The notes under the pieces: model-generated | What the model saw: only the letters and a program-made list of their open reading frames with translations | Database searches by the model: none | What the model was told of the DNA's origin: nothing | Program-made: the position numbers and the translations under genes | Part shown: piece after piece, positions 1 through 8,248 of the stretch | How positions within the stretch are numbered: position 1 is the stretch's first letter | Layout: every line of letters starts with the position of its first letter | From: Bacillus massiliigorillae | GTDB lineage: Bacteria > Bacillota > Bacilli > Bacillales > DSM-1321 | Direction: 5' to 3' | Length of the DNA stretch: 64,000 nt | Assembly (NCBI RefSeq): GCF_000380245.2 | Contig: NZ_HG428743.1 | Location: forward strand, 123,059 to 187,058

Positions 1-62
1 TAACGTTTGAAGTTGAAGCAGGACAACGCGGTCCTCAAGCAACTAACGTTCAAAAAGGATAA
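1..62 (+). CDS. Cold-shock protein, C-terminal end (partial)
   Basis: The window opens inside a gene; reading from base 3, the last 19 codons end in ...GPQATNVQKG before a TAA at 60-62. This is the typical C-terminus of the roughly 66-residue CspA/CspB RNA-binding proteins (single OB-fold cold-shock domain that melts mRNA structure). Only the last beta strand is present, so which paralog it is cannot be said. A terminator follows within 25 bases, so it ends its transcription unit. Confidence 0.8.
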   Translation, partial: TFEVEAGQRGPQATNVQKG

Positions 63-81
63 TTAACTTTTTCCTAGAAAG

Positions 82-119
82 GGGATGTAATTCTGTAATC
101 TACAGAGTTGCATCCTTTT
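82..119 (+). terminator. Rho-independent terminator of the csp gene
   Basis: Arms 83-97 and 101-115 form a 15-bp stem with two G-U pairs and a 3-base loop, followed by CTTTTC. It lies 20 bases after the cold-shock stop codon. Confidence 0.8.
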
Positions 120-249
120 CTCTTTCTCGAAAGAATTTTCAAAAACACTCATTACGAATTAACCAACCCATAATGCTTGGTAGTAACTAAACCTATAATT
201 TAAAAATTTCAAACATATTCTGGAATACAGAAAAGTTTGAGATTTTTTA

Positions 250-345
250 TATCACTAACCTGCACCGTTAGTGCCATAAAAAAAGAGACTGCTTATTAGC
301 AGCCTTGTTCTTCAGCTCTAGCACCCGTTAGTTGAAGAAGTCGGT
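250..345 (+). repeat. Dispersed bcr-like repeat, copy A
   Basis: Left motif CTAACCTGCACCGTTAG, a run of A, a GACTGC...GCAGCC hairpin, then right motif TCTAGCACCCGTTAGTTGAA. It matches other copies at 723, 3389, 5533, 5994, 36930, 45797 and 62797. Read on the minus strand, the hairpin is followed by a U-tract, so it also terminates the minus-strand gene ending at 345. The resemblance to B. cereus bcr elements is from memory of that family. Confidence 0.7.
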
Positions 346-578
346 TACTTTCCAGAGTTCTCATCAAAGGCTTTGCGTTTATGTTTTTCATTAATGATTT
401 TTTTATTAAATATCCTAACTTCTCCAACCATTAGTAACCTCATATCTTCTACAATATACTTGGCTAACTCTTGGTCAGTGATGTTCTCTCCATCAATATC
501 AAGGCGGAATTCTTGCCCTTGAAGCCCACCGCCATTAGTAAACTCCAATTCAAAGTCAAATTGAACTCTTTTATCCAT
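345..578 (-). CDS. Conserved small protein of unknown function (77 aa)
   Basis: A 77-residue acidic, soluble protein with no signal peptide or membrane segment. The start is well supported: AGGAGGG lies 6 bases before the ATG on the minus strand. The N-terminal half reads as a beta-rich segment with FTNGGGLQGQEFRLDIDGE, followed by a probable helix (TDQELAKYIVEDMRLLM) and a basic tail. I have seen similar short proteins in Bacillus genomes but cannot attach a function. It is monocistronic; the repeat/terminator at 250-345 closes it. Confidence 0.7.
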   Translation of the reverse strand: MDKRVQFDFELEFTNGGGLQGQEFRLDIDGENITDQELAKYIVEDMRLLMVGEVRIFNKKIINEKHKRKAFDENSGK

Positions 579-722
579 TATAACCCTCCTAAAATATTGG
601 CTGAAGCTCTCCTCAAAAGATTATGATTCAAGTACTTTGATAATTACCCTTTTGGCAACATGGATTTTTTACACCTTTCAACAGTTCTCAATAGACATAT
701 TGTAGATGGAAAAAACAATTAC

Positions 723-815
723 CTTCTTCAACTAACCTGCCACGTAGCTTCAGAAGAAAAAGACCATCAAATGATAGCCTTGATCTTTTACTAAAGCACC
801 TGATAGTGGAAGAAG
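723..815 (+). repeat. Dispersed bcr-like repeat, copy B
   Basis: Starts CTTCTTCAACTAACCTGCCA and ends with AAAGCACCTGATAGTGGAAG. The central hairpin is degenerate (GACCATCAAATGATAGCC). It lies immediately downstream of the minus-strand regulator gene ending at 872, in the orientation that would place the U-tract after that gene. The remainder of 579-871 shows nothing else. Confidence 0.6.
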
Positions 816-871
816 GATTAGAAATTAATATGGATAAACTCATTAATACTTGAAAAAATATATGGTATTAT

Positions 872-2275
872 CTAGAGCCTCCAGGCTTCTTTTAATAACT
901 TAATACCTTTATTAATTTCAGCTTCTGTTAATCCTCCAAAGCCAAGTAGGATTCTAGAACTCATAGTTCCTGTTACTCCGTTATAATATATTGATAATGG
1001 ATAAACCTTTACACCGACGTTCATTGCAGTATTAATTAACTCATCTTCCTCCATATTGTTTTTTACTTCCAAAACAATATGAAGTCCTGATTTTTCACCA
1101 ATTATGGTTACATTTTGTCCAAAATAATTGTTAATGGCTAACATTAATGTATTATGCTTTTTACGGTAAAGAGTTCTCATTTTATTTAAATGACTTTGCC
1201 AAAATCCTTCTTTCATAAAGCGATAAAGAGTATCCTGGTGAATACGGGAAACGGTCTGTTTATAAATAGTAAAGTACTCCATATATTTTTTCACTAGTGG
1301 AGATGGTAAAACCATATAGCTAATACGTATGGATGGAATTAAAGACTTCGAAAATGTACCTAAATACACAACTCTTTCCTTTGTACTCAGCCCTTGTAAG
1401 GACGGAATCGGCTTCCCTTTATATCGATATTCACCGTCATAGTCATCTTCAATAATATATCCATTCTCTTCTTCTGCCCATTTTATCAAATCCATTCTTC
1501 TTGAAATTGGCATTATCATCCCAGAAGGAAATTGATGAGACGGTGTAACATAAACAACATTTGCATCCGTATTTTTTAACTGGTTTATATTTATCCCATC
1601 TTCGTCAAGGGGTACAGAAACCGTATGTACTCCTAGATCTTCTAAAGTTATTCTTGTTCTATGGAAACCAGGATCCTCAAGAGCATAGATATGTTTTTTA
1701 CCGATTAACATACTCAATAATCCAATAAGTATCTGTGTACCAGCACCAATTATTATTTGTTCCGCAGAGCATCTTACACCTCTGGAAGCATAAAGATAGG
1801 CTGCAATTTGTTCACGAAGAAGTTGTTCCCCTTGAGGATCTCCAATATTAAATAGTTCTCCCTGATCTACATATAATGATTGAACAGTTAATTTTCTCCA
1901 AATGTTATATGGAAAGTGTTTTAAATCAACCTTACCCGAATTGAAATCAATCTTGGTATTTACGTGTACTTTATTGGAAGCTACCTCCAATTTTTCTAAG
2001 CCTGTTTGGTGAATAATTAAATCATTATCAAAGGTTGTAACAAACATTCCTTTTCGGGGTTTACTTTCCACATACCCCTCTGCACATAATTGTTCGTAAG
2101 CCGACTGAATGGTGTTTAAGCTTACTTCAAGGTAATTTGATAAATTTCGTTTTGATGGTAATTTTTCTTTTGGTTTTATTCTTCCAGATAAAATTTCTTT
2201 TTTAATGTAATTGGCTAGTTGTATGTACATAGGTTTTTCATTTTTACTATCCAAAACAGGTGTTATCTCAATCAA
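872..2275 (-). CDS. MocR/PdxR-family GntR regulator with aminotransferase domain
   Basis: 467 residues, the usual length of MocR-type regulators. An N-terminal GntR winged helix (about 12-80, YIQLANYIKKEI...LPSKRNLSNYLEVSLNTIQSAYEQL) is joined by a linker to a fold-type I aminotransferase-like domain. That domain carries the PLP-site pattern EDDYDGEYRY and the Schiff-base lysine in the GTFSKSLIPSIRISY segment. Members such as PdxR and GabR sense PLP or PLP-amino acid adducts and activate a neighbouring gene. The start is a TTG behind GGGAGTG. It is divergent from the acetyltransferase at 2452, which is its likely target along with itself. The exact ligand cannot be read from the sequence. Confidence 0.88.
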   Translation of the reverse strand: MIEITPVLDSKNEKPMYIQLANYIKKEILSGRIKPKEKLPSKRNLSNYLEVSLNTIQSAYEQLCAEGYVESKPRKGMFVTTFDNDLIIHQTGLEKLEVASNKVHVNTKIDFNSGKVDLKHFPYNIWRKLTVQSLYVDQGELFNIGDPQGEQLLREQIAAYLYASRGVRCSAEQIIIGAGTQILIGLLSMLIGKKHIYALEDPGFHRTRITLEDLGVHTVSVPLDEDGININQLKNTDANVVYVTPSHQFPSGMIMPISRRMDLIKWAEEENGYIIEDDYDGEYRYKGKPIPSLQGLSTKERVVYLGTFSKSLIPSIRISYMVLPSPLVKKYMEYFTIYKQTVSRIHQDTLYRFMKEGFWQSHLNKMRTLYRKKHNTLMLAINNYFGQNVTIIGEKSGLHIVLEVKNNMEEDELINTAMNVGVKVYPLSIYYNGVTGTMSSRILLGFGGLTEAEINKGIKLLKEAWRL

Positions 2276-2293
2276 TTTTTCACTCCCATTTCA

Positions 2294-2343
2294 ATACTGG
2301 TATCATTCAAATTGTCGTATCTGGCACTTTTGATTATACCAGT
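2294..2343. promoter_or_regulatory. Divergent control region with inverted repeat
   Basis: ACTGGTAT (2296-2303) and ATACCAGT (2336-2343) form a perfect 8-bp inverted repeat with centres about 40 bases apart; a partial copy, CTGGCAC, sits between them. MocR dimers typically bind paired sites in the divergent promoter. The position next to the regulator start supports an operator role, but this is inference. Confidence 0.45.
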
Positions 2344-2451
2344 TTGTGTTTAAATAAAGGTAAAGGAGATGACTAAAATGGTTTTAACACATTAAATTCA
2401 GAACTCCTTCCATCTGTACTGTATTAAAATAAAATAAAATGTGGTGATTAA

Positions 2452-3153
2452 ATGAGTCAGAGAATAAACAAATACAACCAACCAATTGGTGAGGAGTTGT
2501 CCAATTGGCAGAAAAGAAAATTCCCTTCTGATATGTATTATGTTGGAAAATATACTATTGTCACTAGACTATCTCGTACACATACTAAAGAACTCTATAA
2601 CGCCTATAAAAATTCTCATCCTAGTAATTGGACTTATTTAACCGACAAACCACCATACAACTATGAAGAATTTGAACAAACATTACTAGAAAAAATAGAA
2701 AGTAGCACAAACATCTATTATGCTGTGTTAAATAAAGAGACAAACAAACCACTTGGGATATTTAGTTTAATGAGGATAGATCAGGCTAATGGGGTGGTCG
2801 AAGTAGGAAGTATTAATTTTTCGGATGCTTTAAGAAGAACCAGAATATCTACCGAAGCACACTATTTATTAGCCAAGTATGTTTTCGAAGAACTCCAATA
2901 CCGACGCTATGAATGGAAATGTGATTCTCTTAATGTTCCCTCCATTCAAACAGCAAAACGTTTAGGATTTAAGTATGAAGGCACCTTTAGAAATGCCGTT
3001 ATCTATAAAAACCGAGCACGAAGCACCGACTGGTTTTCAATGCTAATAGAAGAATGGCCTCTACATAAACAGGTATTAACTCAATGGTTGGCAGAGGAAA
3101 ACTTTGATGACAAAGGAATTCAATTTCAAAGATTAGAAGCATTTAAACAATAA
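2452..3153 (+). CDS. GNAT acetyltransferase, RimJ/RimL type
   Basis: 233 residues; an N-terminal extension (MSQRINKYNQPIGEEL...) precedes a GNAT fold of the RimJ/RimL (COG1670) class. The C-terminal half shows the signature strand-helix region, with EVGSINFSDALRRTRISTEA as the acetyl-CoA loop area and the RLGFKYEGTFR motif. Enzymes of this class acetylate protein N-termini or small amines; the substrate here is unknown. GTGGTGATTAA precedes the ATG. It is divergently paired with the MocR regulator at 872-2275, which may control it in response to a PLP-related metabolite. Confidence 0.82.
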   Translation: MSQRINKYNQPIGEELSNWQKRKFPSDMYYVGKYTIVTRLSRTHTKELYNAYKNSHPSNWTYLTDKPPYNYEEFEQTLLEKIESSTNIYYAVLNKETNKPLGIFSLMRIDQANGVVEVGSINFSDALRRTRISTEAHYLLAKYVFEELQYRRYEWKCDSLNVPSIQTAKRLGFKYEGTFRNAVIYKNRARSTDWFSMLIEEWPLHKQVLTQWLAEENFDDKGIQFQRLEAFKQ

Positions 3154-3192
3154 GAACAAAAAAATATCTTTCATTTTACGAGGTGCAAGGAC

Positions 3193-3227
3193 GTTGTTTC
3201 TGTCCGCGTTACGCGAACAGAAACAAC
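3193..3227. repeat. Strong palindrome without U-tract
   Basis: GTTGTTTCTGT (3193-3203) pairs perfectly with ACAGAAACAAC (3217-3227), and the loop itself holds CGCG-TTA-CGCG. No T-run follows, so it is not a normal terminator. It lies 40 bases after the GNAT stop codon. Confidence 0.6.
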
Positions 3228-3388
3228 TCTCTCATCCAACGGATTCGTTCGAAAACTTTTTTCAATAAGAACATTCGTATGTACATTGCTGTTTCATTTA
3301 CAAATGGTGTTCCACTCTAATTACTCAAATAAAGTATCCCTTACGAAAAATATTTGTTACAAACATTCGATAATTCATCATATATACC

Positions 3389-3480
3389 CTTCTTAAACTA
3401 TCCTGCCCGTTAACGTCATAACAAATATAAGACTGCTTATTAGCAGCCTTGTTCTTCAGCTCTAGCACCTGTTTGTTTAA
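3389..3480 (+). repeat. Dispersed bcr-like repeat, copy C
   Basis: Shares GACTGCTTATTAGCAGCC and TTCTTCAGCTCTAGCACC with copy A almost base for base, but its right end is GCACCTGTTTGTTTAA, which recurs near 57710. It sits just beyond the 3' end of the minus-strand methyltransferase gene (3539), in terminator orientation. Confidence 0.65.
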
Positions 3481-3538
3481 ATGTAATTATTCACAAACTT
3501 TAATCTACAATAACTCTCAATATACATCTATATTTTGA

Positions 3539-4324
3539 TTATTTATGTAGTTCGTAAAATATTTCTTCAGCACTATTAAAGTTAAAATCATTTTTAGCAA
3601 AATTTGTATATTTATTAGCGATTGATAATCCACTTTTTTCAATAATTCCATCCAATTCATTAGGTTTATACAGTCTCAAATAGAAATCTTCACACTCTTC
3701 ACGAATATACTCGCCATCAACATAGAGTTGGTATACTCCCGTAGCATACATAATTTTTCGGTATGGATTATATGCAGATTTCCCTTTAGATAAAACTTCT
3801 ACGGAACCTTTTTTTACTCTTTTCCCTTCTTGAAGCACTTCACTTTCAAACGTATACTCGTCAAGATCAGATTTATTATTCCGATAGTTAATATCCGTTT
3901 CAATCCCAAAGACTATGCAACCTGTTGGTTTTAAACTGTTTTTCATTACTAGCAATGCTCTGTTAATATCTTCATGTTCAGTTAGCAACGAAAAAGAAGT
4001 TGCTGCAATAAAAATAAGGTCATATTGCTCTTTTGGTTGTTCAAATGTAGCAAAATCACATAAATCAATTCTGGTTGATAAATTCATTGATGAAAGCTTT
4101 TCTTTACATCGAGCTATCATATCTTTGGATAGATCAAAACCATCAATATCGTAACCTTCTTGTAAAAAAGGAATTAAAAATCTCCCTGAACCACACATAG
4201 GTTCTAGGATTTTCATATTTTTCTTTGCAAATGAAAGCAAAAAATCCAGTTCATCTTTTGGCGCTTCTGGCTTATCAATATCATAAAACAACGAACATAA
4301 TTCACCATAATAATATTTATCCAT
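3539..4324 (-). CDS. Class I SAM-dependent methyltransferase
   Basis: 261 residues. Motif I of the Rossmann methyltransferase fold is clear at about 38-48 (ILEPMCGSGRF), followed by the acidic motif II (GFDLSKDMI) and a post-motif segment (QYDLIFIAATSFSLL). The C-terminal half resembles small-molecule methyltransferases of the Methyltransf_25/11 type rather than an rRNA enzyme. AGGAGG lies 11 bases upstream of the ATG. The substrate is not deducible, and no neighbour suggests a pathway. Confidence 0.82.
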   Translation of the reverse strand: MDKYYYGELCSLFYDIDKPEAPKDELDFLLSFAKKNMKILEPMCGSGRFLIPFLQEGYDIDGFDLSKDMIARCKEKLSSMNLSTRIDLCDFATFEQPKEQYDLIFIAATSFSLLTEHEDINRALLVMKNSLKPTGCIVFGIETDINYRNNKSDLDEYTFESEVLQEGKRVKKGSVEVLSKGKSAYNPYRKIMYATGVYQLYVDGEYIREECEDFYLRLYKPNELDGIIEKSGLSIANKYTNFAKNDFNFNSAEEIFYELHK

Positions 4325-4434
4325 AAATAATATTTCCTCCTAATATCCACTCATTATTAACAGACTATTACTTAGAAATTACGATGCCTATTCCTAAGAA
4401 GATACTTTCAGGAACCATTTTTCATAATGAAAAC

Positions 4435-5328
4435 TTATGATTTCTTTTTAATCGGGACATAAATTTCCATTACTGCATTTTCTAACCCATGACAGCGTTC
4501 ATCGTAATATTCAAAATCTACTTTTGTTTCATCAAAAACATAATTACTTTCTTGAAACCATTCATCAAAAATGTATTTCCATGTTGCCTTTACCACTTCT
4601 GATAATGGATCTGCATCGTATGTTGCAGCTGTTGCAACATTGTCAACTGGCGGAGTTGTGAAAACTGCATATTCTGCTTCTGGAACATCGAATGTCATCA
4701 TATCCGTCGTTACCTTTGAATAATCATCTACAATGACGCCGAACAAATATTTGACATTACTTTCGTCAGATGAAGATACACAAATTCCAACTTCTCCATG
4801 CTTTGGTGGATTCAATTGTTCATACATTTTATTCTCTAAATTTTCACCAGTATAAGTATCCCAATATGCAGCAATATCTTTCATATACCCATTCGAGATA
4901 TTCGTTTCGATTCCATAACCAGCAACCTTAAAAGCAGATTTTTTAATAAAGGTAGGATTCATGTTAAAACCTTCAATCTTTATTATATTTTTGCTTGTAC
5001 GCAAGCTACTGTTTCTTGCAATATAAACAGTTGGACTGTAACCAAATTCTTTCCGAAACGCTTTTGAAAATCCACTTGCTGTTTTAAAACCATAATCAAA
5101 CGCAATGTCAATGATTTTTCTGTTTGATAGAAGTTCTCCTCTAGCTTGAATTAATCTTTTTTTACGGACATAATCCATAAGAGGTGTTCCCTGACACAAA
5201 CTGAAAACTCTGCAAAAGTGGAAAACAGAATAACCGACATGCTCTGCAATTTCATTTGCGGTAAGATCTTTCTTGATGTGCATTTCAATATATTCGATAC
5301 TACGCTTAATGTCATCACTATAATTCAA
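4435..5328 (-). CDS. AraC-family regulator with GyrI-like effector domain
   Basis: 297 residues. Residues 1-105 carry a double helix-turn-helix AraC DNA-binding region (DLTANEIAEHVGYSVFHFCR, then KIIDIAFDYGFKTASGFSKA). Residues about 120-295 form a GyrI/SbmC-like effector-binding domain, ending in the family-typical EIYVPIK. This layout is shared with Rob-like and BltR-like multidrug-responsive regulators. The start is TTG preceded by AAGGTAGGGTG. It stands alone on the minus strand, so its targets are unclear. Confidence 0.85.
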   Translation of the reverse strand: MNYSDDIKRSIEYIEMHIKKDLTANEIAEHVGYSVFHFCRVFSLCQGTPLMDYVRKKRLIQARGELLSNRKIIDIAFDYGFKTASGFSKAFRKEFGYSPTVYIARNSSLRTSKNIIKIEGFNMNPTFIKKSAFKVAGYGIETNISNGYMKDIAAYWDTYTGENLENKMYEQLNPPKHGEVGICVSSSDESNVKYLFGVIVDDYSKVTTDMMTFDVPEAEYAVFTTPPVDNVATAATYDADPLSEVVKATWKYIFDEWFQESNYVFDETKVDFEYYDERCHGLENAVMEIYVPIKKKS

Positions 5329-5532
5329 TGTATCACCCTACCTTCTTCTGTATGGCAAATTTATTATAACAACTTGAAAAATGCGATGCTGTTCCATTTT
5401 TGCTAAAATGTCTGTTTGCATTTTTTGTTTGCTTTTTAAATTTCTATTTAAATAGCATAAAAAGAGATACTCCATAATGAAGTATCCCACTTATTTGTTC
5501 TATTAAATAGAAATCGCCATTTTTTCATTGTT

Positions 5533-5630
5533 TTCTTCTTTCGCTAACCTGTGCCAAGCGCTGCATAACAAAAAAAGACTACTAAATAGCAACTTTGATT
5601 TTCAGCGCTAGCATCCAATAGTTCTTCAAC
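5533..5630 (+). repeat. Dispersed bcr-like repeat, copy D
   Basis: Begins TTCTTTCGCTAACCTGTGCC and ends GCTAGCATCCAATAGTTCTTC. The hairpin core is degenerate (GACTACTAAATAGCAAC). It lies 15 bases beyond the small membrane gene that ends at 5645. Confidence 0.6.
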
Positions 5631-5644
5631 AATCCATTTTCAAA

Positions 5645-5920
5645 TCAACCTTGATCTTTAAAGGTTTTATAATATTCATACACTAAGATAATAAACCCTA
5701 ATAAAAAAAATATTACTCCTATCACAAATGGAAATCCTAAGAATAAAGAATCAACGACTTCATCCCCATATTGTTTTTCCCCAAAAATAGCAAACCACAA
5801 TTTTGACTTGCCAGACCAGGCATTAATATGAGTTGCATATACAGCGCCTACTATAATAATACTTAGTGTAACTAGTAATCCACTTAACATTATAACTACA
5901 CCAATGAAAATTCTTTTCAA
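5645..5920 (-). CDS. Small two-helix membrane protein
   Basis: 91 residues with two hydrophobic segments (about 5-28 and 58-80) separated by a short loop containing WSGKSKLWFAIFGEKQYGDE. The start is a TTG 7 bases after AGGGGGA. No family is recognised. It is a single-gene unit between two bcr-like repeats. Confidence 0.65.
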   Translation of the reverse strand: MKRIFIGVVIMLSGLLVTLSIIIVGAVYATHINAWSGKSKLWFAIFGEKQYGDEVVDSLFLGFPFVIGVIFFLLGFIILVYEYYKTFKDQG

Positions 5921-5993
5921 TAAAATCCCCCTAATATGTTCATTGTTTCAATACCTACTTATACCATTACATTCTTTATCCGAATTGTTTATT

Positions 5994-6055
5994 CCTTCTT
6001 TCGCTAACCTGCTCCATCGTTACATAAAAAAAGAGCTGTAATCACAGCTCCTACC
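5994..6055 (+). repeat. Dispersed bcr-like repeat, copy E (left half), serving as trpS terminator
   Basis: TTCTTTCGCTAACCTGCTCC, then ATAAAAAAAGAGCTGTAATCACAGCTC. Read on the minus strand, GAGCTGTGATTACAGCTC is followed by TTTTTTTAT, a good terminator right after trpS. The usual right-end motif is missing. Confidence 0.7.
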
Positions 6056-6065
6056 CATCAACCCC

Positions 6066-7076
6066 TTAAATAAAATAATTAATGCCTATTGCTTCTCGTA
6101 CTTCTTGAAGAGTTTCTCCTGCCACCGAACGTGCATTTAGACTTCCTCTTTTCAATACTTCAAACACGTAATCCAGATTTTTTTCGTAATCGTTTCGTTT
6201 ATTTCTAATTGGATCTAATTCTGCTTGCAGTATATCATTCAAATATCGTTTTACTTTTACATCTCCTAAGCCCCCTCTTCGATAATGAGCTTTCATTTCC
6301 TCTAATGTTTCTTTATCTGAACAAAAAGCATCTAAGTAAGTGAAAACCGTATTATTCTCCACATTACCAGGGTCTTCTACTCTGATATGATTTGGATCGG
6401 TGTACATAGACATGATTTTCTTTTGAACCACATCTGGAGAATCCGATAAGTAAATCGCATTATCTAATGATTTACTCATTTTTGCCTTTCCATCAATACC
6501 AGGTAATCTCCCTAATCCTTTCTTCGGAAGTAAAGCAGTTGGTTCAACTAGCACTTCTTTTTGATAAATTGAATTAAAGCTTCTTACAATTTCTTTTGTT
6601 TGTTCAATCATTGGTACTTGATCTTCTCCAACTGGAACTACTGTTGCTTTAAAAGCTGTAATATCTGCGGCTTGGCTTACTGGATAAATGAGAAAACCAG
6701 CAGGCAAACTCTCGTTAAAGTTCTTTTCCTTAATTTCATTTTTAACAGTAGGATTTCTTTTAAGTCGAGAGACAGTCACGATATTTAAATAATGCATTGT
6801 TAATTCATTCAGCTCTGGTATTTGGGACTGAACAAAGATATTTACTTTAGAAGGATTGATGCCTACTGATAAGTAATCTAAAGCTACTTCAGTAAGGCTA
6901 TTTCTAATTTTCTCAGGGTTTCTCGCATTATCCGTTAATGCCTGTTGATCCGCAATCATGATGAAACTGTTATATTGGTCTTGTAGTTGAACTCGATTCT
7001 TCAACGAACCTATATAATGCCCGATGTGAAGCTTACCTGTAGGTCGATCACCCGTTAATAAAATTTCCTTTTTCAT
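6066..7076 (-). CDS. trpS: Tryptophanyl-tRNA synthetase
   Basis: 336 residues, the normal length for bacterial TrpRS, which charges tRNA-Trp in the cytoplasm. Class I signatures are visible: DRPTGKLHIGHYIGSL (HIGH motif, about 10-25) and KMSKSLDNAI (KMSKS, near 200). AAGGAG precedes the ATG. A Trp T-box leader lies directly upstream, so the gene is induced when uncharged tRNA-Trp accumulates. The TGERPTGK-like opening and the SLPAGFLIYPVSQAADI segment resemble the second, divergent TrpRS type of some Bacillales; whether a second copy exists elsewhere is not visible. Confidence 0.95.
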   Translation of the reverse strand: MKKEILLTGDRPTGKLHIGHYIGSLKNRVQLQDQYNSFIMIADQQALTDNARNPEKIRNSLTEVALDYLSVGINPSKVNIFVQSQIPELNELTMHYLNIVTVSRLKRNPTVKNEIKEKNFNESLPAGFLIYPVSQAADITAFKATVVPVGEDQVPMIEQTKEIVRSFNSIYQKEVLVEPTALLPKKGLGRLPGIDGKAKMSKSLDNAIYLSDSPDVVQKKIMSMYTDPNHIRVEDPGNVENNTVFTYLDAFCSDKETLEEMKAHYRRGGLGDVKVKRYLNDILQAELDPIRNKRNDYEKNLDYVFEVLKRGSLNARSVAGETLQEVREAIGINYFI

Positions 7077-7404
7077 ATGCTCTACTCCTTGCTATTTTTA
7101 TTAGAAAAAATAAAAAAACTCCGCCCTAAATTAATAGGACGGAGATTATTTCCGTGTTGCCACCTAGATTGTGCAATTATTATATATAAATATAATTACA
7201 CCACTCATTATCAAGTACTAACATACTCTATCTGCTGTAAGGTGCAGCCCACCACTTAGATACTCTCTTTACAGATTTCACCTTGTTCCTTAGAGGTCCA
7301 TTCAGTAAACTTCTTCTTGCTAGGCTCTCAACTACCCTAACTCTCTGTAATGAAGCTACGTTTAATTACTACTCCTCATCATAGGACATTGTAATTATTT
7401 TAAT
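7077..7404 (-). promoter_or_regulatory. Trp-specific T-box leader of trpS
   Basis: On the minus strand the T-box sequence AGGTGGCAACACGG lies at 7152-7165. The specifier is a TGG (Trp) codon at 7298-7300 inside the GAATGGACC specifier loop of stem I, and the AG-rich box is GATGAGGAGTAGTAA. A terminator stem at 7119-7144 is followed by seven T. Uncharged tRNA-Trp would stabilise the antiterminator and allow trpS transcription. Confidence 0.93.
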
Positions 7405-7410
7405 ATATTT

Positions 7411-7440
7411 ATTATATAAACACATATATTCCATAGTCAA
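7411..7440 (-). promoter_or_regulatory. Promoter of the trpS T-box transcript
   Basis: Minus-strand TTGACT (7435-7440) and TATAAT (7411-7416) are separated by 18 bases, a near-consensus SigA promoter just upstream of the T-box leader. Confidence 0.75.
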
Positions 7441-7534
7441 ATCCATTTCAACTGCTTGTTAAATTCTATTGCCCATTAACTACGTTATGCAACAAATCTA
7501 AATCTTGTTCTTCCCCTGTAACTTTTCACATCTA

Positions 7535-7969
7535 TCAGTATTCCAAACGATCGGTTGACCATAACTCAATAAACTCTCTCAATGAGCCAGCTACCCAAAT
7601 ACGGCTGTCATCCTCGTGTCTCCACACAAACACTTGATCATTAGGAATCTTGCCATTCAGCACAGGAAAACCGAAGTAGTCACCATTCCCTGCATCTGAA
7701 ATGAACAGTAGACAATCAAAAGGCATATATAAATCTAGCATTTCATCATCACGCAGCTCCAAGTTATGGTATATCATTTCACCGGTAGAATAAATGAGGG
7801 AAAAACCATCATGCTCGATGCCATCCGTTTCTTTAAGAAGGCTTACAATGTCATTTTCATCCTCTAGTTTCATATTCAGTGCTTGTTCAACATCCTCTAA
7901 ATCACCAGTTGTTACACCTTTTTTAAATGTCCATTCTCCGGGAATTTTCTCTACAAGCTCTTTCCACAT
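7535..7969 (-). CDS. SMI1/KNR4 family protein
   Basis: 144 residues. It has the SUKH (SMI1/KNR4) pattern: an N-terminal helix, then IVSLLKETDGIEHDGFSLIYST, DCLLFISDAGNGDYFGFPV (the family-typical GNGD), then VFVWRHEDDSRIWVAGSLREFI. Many SUKH proteins are immunity proteins for polymorphic toxins, but no toxin gene is adjacent, so this is an orphan. ATGGAGAG precedes the start. It could equally be a housekeeping member of the family. Confidence 0.8.
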   Translation of the reverse strand: MWKELVEKIPGEWTFKKGVTTGDLEDVEQALNMKLEDENDIVSLLKETDGIEHDGFSLIYSTGEMIYHNLELRDDEMLDLYMPFDCLLFISDAGNGDYFGFPVLNGKIPNDQVFVWRHEDDSRIWVAGSLREFIELWSTDRLEY

Positions 7970-8248
7970 CTCTCCATACGCCCTTTCTAGCTAATATGAT
8001 GACAGCTTATCATAGATTCATAGCGCCATTTGTGAAGATAGAAGCAGAATAATAGCAGTATAATGTTAAGAAGAGTAACAATGAGCCAATGGTTATTCAA
8101 GAGAAGCAGAGTGTAATCACTATGATTCCATCTATTTGATTTACAAAGTACTAGTTAGCTAGAATATAGTAATACGAACTATTTGAGATTGTTAATCGCT
8201 ACGTTACAAGCCTTTATCATTTCAAAGGTAGAAGGGGTATTATCAAAA

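Noticed and set aside
7535..7969. SMI1/KNR4 gene as immunity to a nearby toxin
   Set aside because: No toxin-like ORF or secretion partner flanks it, so a toxin-immunity claim is not supported.
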